Origin: Bacillota bacterium
GTDB taxonomy: Bacteria; Bacillota; Clostridia; Lachnospirales; Lachnospiraceae
Assembly (NCBI GenBank): GCA_023414355.1
Contig: JAEZOB010000041.1
Span: 1 to 57,640, forward strand
Reading direction: 5' to 3'
DNA: 57,640 nt
Positions within the stretch are counted from its first letter, which is position 1; every line of letters starts with the position of its first letter. The notes under the pieces were generated by a model that was not told the origin of the DNA, made no database searches, and was given only the letters and a program-made list of their open reading frames with translations. This document shows, piece by piece, positions 17,515 to 25,401 of the stretch. The position numbers were made by a program, and so were the translations under genes.

Positions 17515-19698
17515 TCATTCGCTTGCTACCAGTGAGGTATAGACCCCACCTTTCGAGTAAAGCTCATCATGAGTGCCCCGCTCCACCACCTTGCCCTTTT
17601 CCATGACTACAATCTCATCGCAGTCACGGATGGTGGAGAGTCGGTGTGCAATGACGATGCAGGTGATTCCTCGGTTCTTGATAGCACTAACCACTTCGAA
17701 CTCGGTTTTGGCATCCAGAGCGGAGGTGGCCTCGTCCATAATGATGATCGTGGGATCCTGCGCCAGCACTCTTGCAATCTCCAGACGTTGCCGCTGTCCG
17801 CCTGACAAGTCCTTACCGCCCTCCATCAGCTTGTAGGAGTAGCCTCCGTCCCGGCCCATGATGTCCTCATGGAGACTGGCGTCCCGAGCGGCCATGATGA
17901 CCTCGAAGTCCTCGATGGAGCTGTCCCACATCTTAATGTTGTTGGCAATCGTATCCTCAAAGAGGATAATTTCCTGATCCACTACCGCCACCGAACCAGT
18001 GAAAATACTGTGGTTAATGTCACCTAAGTACTTACCGTCAAATAGAATTTCACCACTCCACGGCTGGTACAGCCCAGAAATAAGCTTACTCAGGGTGCTC
18101 TTACCGCAACCGGAGGGTCCGACAAAGGCCACACGGCTTCCGGGCATTAAGTGCAGGTCGAAATGCTCAATGAGCGGCTCCTCCAGGGGAGAGTAGCCGA
18201 AGGTCACGTCCCGCATGACCACCTCACCGGAGAGCTTGTCATACTCAGCCGTTTTTTCGAAGCCGTTATCGTAATTTACATCTGTAGGGTATTCCATCAC
18301 GTCCTCGATCCGTTCCATATTGGTACGCATTTCCTGAATAGTCTGTCCTGCGCCTATGAGAGCTTGGGCAGGGCTGGTGAAACCATTTAAAAAGCCCTGA
18401 AATGCGAGGATCATACCTACAGTAAACTGCTCCTGCATGGTTAAATACACGCCTAACATCAGCACCGCAACGGAGGTGAGAGAGGATACCAGTGTAGGCA
18501 CCAGACCTAAGTAGTGATTGACCTGTGCAAATTTCACTGTCTGGGTATTCAATCCGGCCTGAAAGCCTGCCCATTTTTCAAAGAAGCCGTTTTCCGCACC
18601 GCTGGCCTTGATGGTCTCGATCATCTCAATACCCGCCACAGTGGTACCGGCCAGCTTGCCGGAGTCGCGCATCTGCACTCTGGTGACATTGATCCGTTTC
18701 TTAGAGATAACCCTCGCCATGATGAGATTAACCAGGATCGACGTAATACCCACAGCTGTCAGCAGCACACTATAACGCAGCATGGCTGCTAAATAAAACA
18801 CCATCATGCCCGTCTGGAGTATAAGAGGGGCAAAGGTGGAGATCAGTGCGTCTGCAATGCCCTCATTAAGCGCCTGTCGCATAGCAATGTCCCCTGCCAT
18901 GCGTTGTGAGAAGAACTTCATGGGCATTCTCAACACATGCCATAAAAATGAGGAATTAGCCATAATGGCCAGCTTACCATTTAGTTTCAAGGAATAGATT
19001 GCCTGCACCCACGCAATGATCAGTGTCACTACTGTTACGAGAGATAGGCCCAACAGAAAAGGATAAAACCATTCCGGGTTCCGTCCAGTAATCAGCCGGT
19101 CTAGGAACACTCGGGAAAAAGCAGGATTGATGATGCCCATCAAGGAGGTAATGGCCGTGGTGAGTACTACGAAAGCCACCGCCTCACCGGTTCCCACCAT
19201 GCGCTTTTTTATAAAGCTCCAGGTACTCTTCGGTTTACCGTCGGGCACAAAGCTCTCACCCGGCTCAAAAAAGATACAGACACCGGTAAAGGACTGATCA
19301 AACTGTTCCATTGAAACGCTGTACTCACCCTTGGCAGGATCATTTAAGTAGGCTTTGTTGCCCTTGAAGCCGCCTAGCACTACGAAATGGTTGAAATTCC
19401 AGTGTATGATACAGGGAAAGCAACCGTTTTCCTTGAGTTTCTCGGGTTCATAGCGGTAGCCCCGGGCGTTCAGTCCGTAGCTTCGTGCAGCCTTCAGGAT
19501 ATTTGAGGCCTTAGAGCCATCCCGGGAGACACCACAGTCTGCCCGCACCTGCTCCAGTGGCACCCACTTACCGTAATAGGCTAACACCATACATAGACTT
19601 GCGGCTCCGCACTCCAATGCTTCGAGCTGCATTACGACAGGCACCTTTACATGTCCTTTTTCAATTGGTTTTTTAAATTTCTTTTTTTCTTCTGTCAT
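17515..19698 (-). CDS. NHLP-type C39 peptidase / ABC exporter
   Basis: A 727-residue bacteriocin-type exporter that removes the leader while exporting the peptide. The N-terminal C39 domain has Cys30 (ALECGAAS), His104 (FNHFVVLGG) and Asp120 (YLNDPAKG), a complete catalytic set. A six-helix membrane domain occupies about 160-440, and the ATPase has Walker A GPSGCGKST, LSGGQRQRL, IIIMDEATSALD and AHRLSTI. It closely fits the peptidase/permease/ATPase subunit of NHLP systems. The ATG at 19698 was chosen because GAGGTG precedes it; the open frame begins at a TTG at 19710. It follows the fusion-protein gene by eight bases. Its expected cleavage site is after the double glycine of the peptide at 14964-15206. 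Confidence 0.95.
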   Translation of the reverse strand: MTEEKKKFKKPIEKGHVKVPVVMQLEALECGAASLCMVLAYYGKWVPLEQVRADCGVSRDGSKASNILKAARSYGLNARGYRYEPEKLKENGCFPCIIHWNFNHFVVLGGFKGNKAYLNDPAKGEYSVSMEQFDQSFTGVCIFFEPGESFVPDGKPKSTWSFIKKRMVGTGEAVAFVVLTTAITSLMGIINPAFSRVFLDRLITGRNPEWFYPFLLGLSLVTVVTLIIAWVQAIYSLKLNGKLAIMANSSFLWHVLRMPMKFFSQRMAGDIAMRQALNEGIADALISTFAPLILQTGMMVFYLAAMLRYSVLLTAVGITSILVNLIMARVISKKRINVTRVQMRDSGKLAGTTVAGIEMIETIKASGAENGFFEKWAGFQAGLNTQTVKFAQVNHYLGLVPTLVSSLTSVAVLMLGVYLTMQEQFTVGMILAFQGFLNGFTSPAQALIGAGQTIQEMRTNMERIEDVMEYPTDVNYDNGFEKTAEYDKLSGEVVMRDVTFGYSPLEEPLIEHFDLHLMPGSRVAFVGPSGCGKSTLSKLISGLYQPWSGEILFDGKYLGDINHSIFTGSVAVVDQEIILFEDTIANNIKMWDSSIEDFEVIMAARDASLHEDIMGRDGGYSYKLMEGGKDLSGGQRQRLEIARVLAQDPTIIIMDEATSALDAKTEFEVVSAIKNRGITCIVIAHRLSTIRDCDEIVVMEKGKVVERGTHDELYSKGGVYTSLVASE

Positions 19699-19706
19699 AG
19701 CCCACC

Positions 19707-20183
19707 TCAATTCAGCACAAAGGAGATAGGCGATATTGTTTCAAGCGTGATCTTAGCCATGTAAACGCCTTCCGGGATGGAAATATCCACCTTCACCGGA
19801 ACCATCCATTCTCCGGTTTTCAATCCACCCAAGTAGAGCGCGTAGGCATCGAAATCGTTGGTGATTTCTATTGGTGCCTGGGCAACGGACGTGATGTTGC
19901 CTGTGTAATCACCCACGCTTATTTCCATACCGGGGATGATGCTTTTCGCCTCCACGACTGAGACATAACAGGTAGCCGCACTACCCTGTACCACCGTCAC
20001 TGCATTGCTAGTGGTGGTGAGGGTGCCAAACACGCCCCAGACACACACGCCTGCCAACAGCACAATTACTGCCGCCAAAATCAGCCACACACTGGGACGT
20101 GAAACCTTGATATAGTCGCTCAACTGCTCCGGGGATGATACCCGGTCTAAGCTTGCTTTACGAAAAATGGTGTCTCTGTTCAT
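19707..20183 (-). CDS. Short NHLP-type membrane-fusion/secretion protein
   Basis: A 158-residue single-pass protein. The first 30 residues (FRKASLDRVSSPEQLSDYIKVSRP) and the membrane helix at about 32-53 match the start of NHLP-type HlyD-like secretion proteins. The exterior part is beta-rich and ends in strands (PVKVDISIPEGVYMAKITLE) like the membrane-proximal domain of fusion proteins. Typical HlyD-like proteins are 250-450 residues with a long coiled-coil hairpin; none is present here. This is plausible for a Gram-positive envelope that needs no periplasmic bridge. It is immediately upstream of the C39 exporter and presumably assembles with it. Confidence 0.75.
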   Translation of the reverse strand: MNRDTIFRKASLDRVSSPEQLSDYIKVSRPSVWLILAAVIVLLAGVCVWGVFGTLTTTSNAVTVVQGSAATCYVSVVEAKSIIPGMEISVGDYTGNITSVAQAPIEITNDFDAYALYLGGLKTGEWMVPVKVDISIPEGVYMAKITLETISPISFVLN

Positions 20184-20195
20184 ATTGACATCTCC

Positions 20196-20876
20196 TTACG
20201 CTTCCTTACGACAAGGATTCGCTTTAACCCTATTCATGTAGTTTTCCTCACTTTCAACCTTTGTTTTTCGTAGCATTGGCTGTAATATACCACCGTGCCA
20301 TCCGATTTCCGGTAACAGCATGAAACCGTACTTGTTATAAAAGTGATTGTTTTTGGAAGGGTTAGAATTTTCCAAGTAGAAATCATATCCATAAAAACGG
20401 ACAATGGCGTCCTCGATCAGTGCTCCCCCTGCACCCGGGCGAAAAGCGGTGATCCAGTACAGATACCAGTGCTCTCCCCTCGGATGGTGCTCCTGAGTAC
20501 AGTCAGACATTTTGATCATACGATAGAAGCTGTCCGGTCTGATGCGAATAAACAGTTTGCAAAAAGCGCCAAGCAGGCCACTCATAAGAACGCTTTTGGC
20601 AGTGATAGGCTCTCCACCCGGTTCGTTCCACAGGGAAACACCCTGCAACACACCGTTTCCATCGAAGGCACCAAATACCTTGCCCCTTTTTAAGTAATAA
20701 CGTAGGTTGACATTTACCAACTGCGCAAGCTCCTTTGGTGAGCGGAAGATAAAGTCGAAGGTGGGATCACCTTGAAAGGCGCGAGTTGTTTCCTCAACTG
20801 CCCGTGAATATTCCTCCTTAGACAGCCTTTCAATTTGGTGTACCTTATAAACAGTACGCGATGTGGGCATTTTCAT
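20196..20876 (-). CDS. GNAT-family N-acetyltransferase
   Basis: A 226-residue acetyltransferase-like protein. The acetyl-CoA binding segment reads LYWITAFRPGAGGALIEDAI (about residues 138-157), followed by FYLENSNPSKNNHFYNKYGF, the usual C-terminal beta-alpha of the fold where NxxN and Y/F residues close the active site. The ATG at 20876 follows AAAGGATG by five bases; the open frame extends to 20915 without a site. It is the second gene after the island promoter and precedes the export genes by 12 bases. It may acetylate a peptide, an amino acid or an antibiotic for self-protection; the substrate cannot be read from the sequence. Confidence 0.8.
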   Translation of the reverse strand: MKMPTSRTVYKVHQIERLSKEEYSRAVEETTRAFQGDPTFDFIFRSPKELAQLVNVNLRYYLKRGKVFGAFDGNGVLQGVSLWNEPGGEPITAKSVLMSGLLGAFCKLFIRIRPDSFYRMIKMSDCTQEHHPRGEHWYLYWITAFRPGAGGALIEDAIVRFYGYDFYLENSNPSKNNHFYNKYGFMLLPEIGWHGGILQPMLRKTKVESEENYMNRVKANPCRKEA

Positions 20877-20978
20877 ATTACTACATCCTTTCTCGTGTCT
20901 TTTAACGATCAGCAAATGGTGCCGGCAGTCGGAGTTTTTTATTCGTTTACTCGATTTCTACATAGCCATCCTTTATTT

Positions 20979-21182
20979 TTAAGTTTTAAATTTGCACAAG
21001 CCTTTTTTGTGAATATCCGGATTCTCCCGGTCGAATTGACCGTAGGTGCAGTACCAGCATTGCTTCATTTGGACGATACTGCCATCCCGCGCCTTCCAGA
21101 AAGAACAGCCATCCTGTTTGTCGATATGGATTGCCTTGAGCTTCTGCTCAATCTCGCTTGTCCGGTCTGTTAAAATGCCCAT
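20979..21182 (-). CDS. Small four-cysteine protein, first gene after the island promoter
   Basis: A 67-residue protein with a strong ribosome binding site (AGGAGGGAGG before ATG). It is soluble, with a charged helical start (TSEIEQKLKAIHIDK) and Cys26, Cys42, Cys45 and Cys63 in the rest, including QCWYC. The spacing would suit a small zinc-binding knuckle. It has no double-glycine leader or signal peptide, so it is unlikely to be cargo of the C39 exporter as read. I do not recognise the family. It lies first in the transcript, directly behind the putative LytTR operator, so it is expected to be produced early and strongly. Confidence 0.6.
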   Translation of the reverse strand: MGILTDRTSEIEQKLKAIHIDKQDGCSFWKARDGSIVQMKQCWYCTYGQFDRENPDIHKKGLCKFKT

Positions 21183-21236
21183 ATTGCAAACCTCCCTCCT
21201 ACATTGATAGTTCTATGAATAATGATAGGGTAACAT

Positions 21237-21293
21237 CTTATAACTCTCCTAAGGACATTTTTGCGTGAAATGTCATAATTTTGCGCAAACTGT
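21237..21293 (-). promoter_or_regulatory. Island promoter with LytTR-type direct repeats
   Basis: On the minus strand two imperfect repeats, ACAGTTTGCGCAAAA (21279-21293) and ACATTTCACGCAAAA (21259-21273), match at 12 of 15 bases. Their starts are 20 bases apart, about two helical turns, the layout bound by LytTR regulators of the AgrA/ComE class; the first begins with the AgrA-like ACAGTT. A -10 TATAAG (21237-21242) lies 16 bases beyond the second repeat, with no good -35, as expected for an activated promoter. The adjacent response regulator is the obvious candidate activator. Confidence 0.6.
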
Positions 21294-21316
21294 CTATTTA
21301 ATTCGAAATTGCATAA

Positions 21317-21358
21317 AAAAAGCTTGTAAACCCCTATTCTAGGGTTTACAAGCTTTTA
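21317..21358 (-). terminator. Rho-independent terminator, works in both directions
   Basis: Arms AAAGCTTGTAAACCC (21319-21333) and GGGTTTACAAGCTTT (21342-21356) are perfectly complementary around an eight-base loop, flanked by A and T runs on both sides. It lies 52 bases past the kinase stop and upstream of the island promoter, so it separates the regulatory pair from the export operon. Confidence 0.88.
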
Positions 21359-21410
21359 TCAAATAAATTACCAATGGCAAATCATCATGAGGGTACGGAT
21401 AATGAAGATT

Positions 21411-22685
21411 TCAGTTTAGAGGCAGAATGACTTGTGTGATAAACACGTTATCCTCCTGAGAAAAATGAAGCATACCACTATATCGCTTCACAATGGTCGC
21501 GGCACTTTTTGTACCTGTGCCACCGGCTTTTTTGGTCGTAAGTGGCATCCCTGCTTTATCAAAGCTGGTCCGGGTTGCAACACTGTTATGCAGCTCCAAT
21601 CGCAGGCTATCGTCTTCTGTCTGTGTAGTCAGTGTGATAAATCTGCTAGTTTCAACCTTTTCACATGCCTCGCAAGCGTTCTCCAACAGATTGGATAGCA
21701 GCTCACCGGTCTCAGGTGCGCTGAGAGGCAACTTTTCCGGGATGTCAGCCTCCGCAGAAAATGCGATTCCTCCGCTCTCCGCCCGTCGGTGATAAAGCCG
21801 CAGAACAGCGTTTGCCACCGGATTTTTACAATACTGCTTCATCGTTGCTTCTGTGATGAGCGTGTCATGTTGGAGCAAATATTCCTTAGCACCCTCCATG
21901 TCCCCGCGCTCAAGATAATCTGCCAGTAAGGCATTATGGTGCCTTAAGTCATGGCGATTCTGCTTTGCCAGATTCACAAATGATTCCTGCGTGGCAAGCT
22001 CTGTCTGTAAAAGCTCCTGTCTGGAATCGGAACGTAGTTTTTCCTCTCTCAGCGTATGCTCCCTGGAAATAGTGGACAAGGAGTGACAGATCGAGGTGTA
22101 AGCAGCTATCGCTATGGCGGTAATCAGTAACATAGACGCCGCCTGGTTGGTCAGTGTTGCCACAATGTCATCCGAGGTTATAACAAAGAAGGTGAATGCA
22201 ATATACACGGACAAAGCTACGTAAAAGTATACATTCCAGTGCTCGACCGCCTGGCGATAGAGAGGACGTATACGGTATCTGAGCAGCAAGTAGAATATCA
22301 GGAATAGCGCAAGCCGAAGCACTACATTGGCATAGGGCGGATAGGGTAGCTTTCTGGAAACATGAAAGCTGATTATGATGACCATGTCGCTGATATTTTG
22401 AATCGTAATATAACTGAACAGCCACTGCATAAAGGTGTCCTTAAAGAGAGGCTTGACCGCAAAACAAAGTACCGCAAACAGCACCATATCGATCCTGGCC
22501 AGCAGGGTTAAGTTTCCGCTGAGATAACAAAAGATGGCGGTACCAAGATCGGCACATAGGATCCCTAACATGGCTAAGCGGGTCACTTTCTTTCCATACT
22601 TCGGCTGTAGCAGGGAGAGCATCAGCACTACGTTCATGGTAGTACTGACGATAGCTCTTAAAAAATCCGGTAATAATTCTTTCAT
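21411..22685 (-). CDS. GHKL sensor histidine kinase, AgrC/ComD type
   Basis: A 424-residue kinase. The N-terminal half has six to seven membrane helices (to about residue 205), the usual peptide-pheromone receptor layout. A coiled linker is followed by RHDLRHHNALLADYL, which contains the phospho-accepting His, then the N-box ELLSNLLENACEACEK and the G-region GGTGTKSAATIVKRYSG of the HATPase_c_5 family. Kinases of this HPK10 group sense AgrD-type cyclic peptides or ComC/BlpC-type double-glycine peptides. No agrB/agrD genes are near, while a double-glycine peptide and its C39 exporter are, which favours the ComD/BlpH model. It overlaps the response regulator by four bases. Confidence 0.92.
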   Translation of the reverse strand: MKELLPDFLRAIVSTTMNVVLMLSLLQPKYGKKVTRLAMLGILCADLGTAIFCYLSGNLTLLARIDMVLFAVLCFAVKPLFKDTFMQWLFSYITIQNISDMVIIISFHVSRKLPYPPYANVVLRLALFLIFYLLLRYRIRPLYRQAVEHWNVYFYVALSVYIAFTFFVITSDDIVATLTNQAASMLLITAIAIAAYTSICHSLSTISREHTLREEKLRSDSRQELLQTELATQESFVNLAKQNRHDLRHHNALLADYLERGDMEGAKEYLLQHDTLITEATMKQYCKNPVANAVLRLYHRRAESGGIAFSAEADIPEKLPLSAPETGELLSNLLENACEACEKVETSRFITLTTQTEDDSLRLELHNSVATRTSFDKAGMPLTTKKAGGTGTKSAATIVKRYSGMLHFSQEDNVFITQVILPLN

Positions 22686-23425
22686 GTTCGTCCTCCCTTA
22701 GGAAATAGATAAGTAAAGTATCGGTCAGAAAACTCGCGGAAGGTACCTCGTGCTAGAGGTATCTTCTGTCCTGAACGAATAGTAATCTCCTTAGGTTCCA
22801 CGGTTCGGATGGCTTTTTGATTAACGATATAGCCCTTGTAAGGGTTAACAAACTGCCCCGGAGATAGCTCTTCCAGAGTGGCAAAAAGCTGTGATAGTGA
22901 TTCCCTGACCTCCTCACTGGAGCCATCCTTTAAATACACGGTCTGGATGTGGTCTCTGCTCTCAATCCAGAGAATTTCATTCAACTCCAGCATCTGGGTA
23001 CCACCGCCAGCCAGCTTTAATGCGATCTTTAGAACTTTTCCTGCGGCAAAGTGAAGCATGGCCCGATCCATTGCCTCGTTAAACTGTACCTGTGTGAAGG
23101 GCTTAATAAGGTAATGAGCTGCATTCAGGGCAAAGGCATCTACAGCGAATTCGTCACTGATGGTTAGGAAGATAATCTCACACTTTTCCTTTCGTTTACG
23201 AATCTCCGCTGCCACTTGAGTACCATCAATACCTGGCATACATATATCTAAAAGCAGGATGTCAAAGCCGCCTGTTTTATTAAGACTCTCCAGAAAAATC
23301 AGGGGAGTATCATATGTAAAAATTTCAACCGGCTCATCCGGGTATTCGCCGAAATAATGCTCTGTAGCAGCTTTGGTTCTTTCTATTTGATCCGATAAAT
23401 CATCGCAAATTGCAATCCGCAGCAT
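22682..23425 (-). CDS. LytTR response regulator, AgrA/ComE type
   Basis: A 247-residue regulator. The receiver domain begins LRIAICDDLSDQ with the acidic pair, has the phospho-accepting Asp in ILLLDICMPGIDG, the Thr/Ser switch in IIFLTISDEF and the Lys in YLIKPF. The C-terminal LytTR DNA-binding domain runs from about 145 (LNEILWIESRDHIQTVYLKDG ... VNPYKGYIVNQKAIRTVEPKEITI). The ATG at 23425 has GAGGA eight bases upstream; an open frame extends to 23464 with several less convincing ATGs. It is cotranscribed with the kinase and probably activates the promoter at 21237-21293. Confidence 0.93.
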   Translation of the reverse strand: MLRIAICDDLSDQIERTKAATEHYFGEYPDEPVEIFTYDTPLIFLESLNKTGGFDILLLDICMPGIDGTQVAAEIRKRKEKCEIIFLTISDEFAVDAFALNAAHYLIKPFTQVQFNEAMDRAMLHFAAGKVLKIALKLAGGGTQMLELNEILWIESRDHIQTVYLKDGSSEEVRESLSQLFATLEELSPGQFVNPYKGYIVNQKAIRTVEPKEITIRSGQKIPLARGTFREFSDRYFTYLFPKGGRT

Positions 23426-23524
23426 CGCTTCATTCCTCATGGCCATGGTCTCGGATGTGCCCATTGGCTTCTTTCCTAAGTGAGTTTAGTGTGATTTTGT
23501 GTCACTTTATGCAGAATTTACTTT

Positions 23525-23553
23525 ATTATATTCCAGCGGCAGAATAATCTCAA
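23525..23553 (-). promoter_or_regulatory. Sigma-A promoter of the response regulator-kinase operon
   Basis: Minus strand: -35 TTGAGA (23548-23553), 17-base spacer, -10 TATAAT (23525-23530). The leader of about 95 bases holds a small inverted repeat, GTGA-N7-TCAC. No LytTR-like direct repeat was seen here, so basal expression is more likely than strong autoinduction. Confidence 0.65.
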
Positions 23554-23588
23554 CAAATATTTGAAGCCAGAATTATAGAAAGAGGAAT

Positions 23589-23707
23589 GGGCTGTTGCAA
23601 AATATATCATTAAGCTAAGGTAAGGATACTATGCGTCCATCACACACTGCATGATGGGATGCATAGTATCCTTACCTAGGCTTTCAAAGAATGTTTTGTA
23701 ACAGTCC
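23589..23707. mobile_element. MITE-like inverted-repeat element at the right border of the island
   Basis: Imperfect terminal arms GGGCTGTTGCAAAATAT (23589-23605) and the complement of its partner ending at 23707 match at 14 of 17 bases. An inner pair, AGGTAAGGATACTATGC (23618-23634) and its perfect complement (23661-23677), can form a long hairpin. There is no open frame. The outer ends resemble insertion-sequence termini containing CTGTTGCAAA. It could be a miniature element, or simply a terminator for the LysM gene, whose stop is at 23744-23746 on the minus strand. Confidence 0.6.
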
Positions 23708-23743
23708 TTCACTTTCTATATATTGTTTTGAAATGTCTCCTCT

Positions 23744-25141
23744 TTACGGAACAATCAGCTTCTGTCCAACGTAGATCAGATCCTGATCATCAATGCCATT
23801 CAGTGCCATGATTTTCTTCACCTTTGTATAGGTATGATAGAGCTTATAGCTAATGTCTGCAAGGGTATCCCCGTTCTGCACGATATAATATTTCACCTCA
23901 GCCTTTACTACCTTCTCATTTCCGGGCTTTTCATTCGTATCCTTATCTTCTTCCTTGTTTTTCCCGTCCTCTATCTTATCTTCCTGACTGTCTTTGTTCT
24001 TTTCCTGATCTTCCTCATCACCCACCAGATCTTCGTTCGGGGCTGTGTCCTCTTCCTGATCCTTCTCTATAGGAAGTCGTTCTACATCTCCCGGGGCATC
24101 CTCCACATCCAGACTGTCCTCTTCCGTCTTTGTATCGTTATTCTCCACATCCGTAGCATCGGAGGACTGTCCGCCAATCATGGTTGTCCTATCCTCGATT
24201 GAAGCAGTATTCCTTCCTTCCGAAAAGATAGATTGTACCTCTTCCATATTTTGCGACAGATAGTTTAGCGTATCCTGCATACTCTTCATCTGATCATAAT
24301 TATTCAAAATAGCCGCTCCAACAACCAGAACAATGACAGCAAGCAGCGTACCGGCAGCATACATAAGGCGATTAATGCTCTTGCTCTCCTCCTGGGGAGT
24401 CTTTTTACTCTGCAGAACGACGCGCATATCCCTGGAAATTCGATCATCATAATCAGCCTCACCGCTTAACGGCGTGGCTTTGTGTTCAATCATATAGTTC
24501 TGCATCTCATCGTTCTTTTCGTAATATATGTAGAACCCTTCCTGTCTGGTCAGGCGATTATTCTCATAGCTAAAAAAAGCCTCTTCCTTTTCCACATTAT
24601 CATAGGTTAAGAGGGTCTTATCCTGTCCTGCAAAATTATTGACATGTGCCTTCGTTATCTTTTCCTTATCCTCCAGAAGATACCCTGGCCCTCCGATAAA
24701 CCACCCTACAATTTCTGTCTCTACGAAATACTTCTTAATTTCTTCGTAGATCTTATTCCAATGATCGTTGGAAAAGGCAATCTCTGTAGTCGGATCGATA
24801 TCCTTCACTTCTACTGCGCCGGAAATGAATATGTTTCTACAATTATCAAGGCGGATGCACTGGCCAACCAGCACAGCGATCCTACACTTAGAAAAATCTC
24901 CTCCTGCCAGCTGTTTGATGAAAGTCATAACATAATCTTCCACATAGATTTTTTTCATCGAACCGCTTTTCCCGATCTGACGCACATTCTTCGGCATCTT
25001 GAATACAGGCTGTACTCTGCCGGATATGCCTCCCTCTCCGCTTTCGTTACTATAGATCGTCTCTATCACAGGTTTCACTCCCATCCGCATATGCCACAAA
25101 TATAGGATATCATAGCATGAATTGGACAGGCTTTTTGTCAT
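23744..25141 (-). CDS. MPN-like / transmembrane / LysM protein
   Basis: A 465-residue protein. Residues about 48-230 resemble an MPN (JAB) domain: IAVLVGQCIRL, then EIVGWFIGGPGYLL where catalytic proteases have GWxHxHP, so both metal-binding His are lost. The region ends with FFSYENNRLTRQEGFYIYYE. A membrane helix follows at about 267-288, then a long acidic, low-complexity linker rich in Asp, Glu and Lys, and a C-terminal LysM domain (YIVQNGDTLADISYKLY ... GIDDQDLIYVGQKLIVP). The topology puts the pseudo-MPN domain inside and LysM outside bound to peptidoglycan. A cytoplasm-to-wall tether is inferred. The start is uncertain; several Met codons lie in the first 65 residues. Confidence 0.75.
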   Translation of the reverse strand: MTKSLSNSCYDILYLWHMRMGVKPVIETIYSNESGEGGISGRVQPVFKMPKNVRQIGKSGSMKKIYVEDYVMTFIKQLAGGDFSKCRIAVLVGQCIRLDNCRNIFISGAVEVKDIDPTTEIAFSNDHWNKIYEEIKKYFVETEIVGWFIGGPGYLLEDKEKITKAHVNNFAGQDKTLLTYDNVEKEEAFFSYENNRLTRQEGFYIYYEKNDEMQNYMIEHKATPLSGEADYDDRISRDMRVVLQSKKTPQEESKSINRLMYAAGTLLAVIVLVVGAAILNNYDQMKSMQDTLNYLSQNMEEVQSIFSEGRNTASIEDRTTMIGGQSSDATDVENNDTKTEEDSLDVEDAPGDVERLPIEKDQEEDTAPNEDLVGDEEDQEKNKDSQEDKIEDGKNKEEDKDTNEKPGNEKVVKAEVKYYIVQNGDTLADISYKLYHTYTKVKKIMALNGIDDQDLIYVGQKLIVP

Positions 25142-25186
25142 ATTGGGCTTTCTCTCAGGCAGAACTTATCCTTAGAATTCTACATA

Positions 25187-25209
25187 AAAAGCTCCCCTGT
25201 CGAGCTTTT
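25187..25209 (-). terminator. Short hairpin upstream of the LysM gene
   Basis: AAAAGCTC and GAGCTTTT pair around a seven-base loop with T-runs on both strands. It lies 46 bases upstream of the LysM gene start, so it may attenuate that transcript, or stop transcription arriving from the yyaC promoter region. Only the hairpin is visible; the function is inferred. Confidence 0.4.
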
Positions 25210-25401
25210 ACGCTGATTTATTTCAAACCTTGCAGCCAACACCGATGAAAATTCATGTTTTATGAGGAATTACAGTCAGAATTCTTTGATTAATACGTCT
25301 ATTATTTAGTATTTCTGGTAATACTTTATCTAAGATTTTTCATAGAATTGCGTATGAGCAGACTTTGAACAGACTCTATATAATGAAAGGCATGTGTTGC
25401 A

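Noticed and set aside
21411..23425. Complete agr-type quorum-sensing locus
   Set aside because: Kinase and regulator are of that class, but no agrB-like membrane peptidase or agrD-like peptide was found on either strand nearby.
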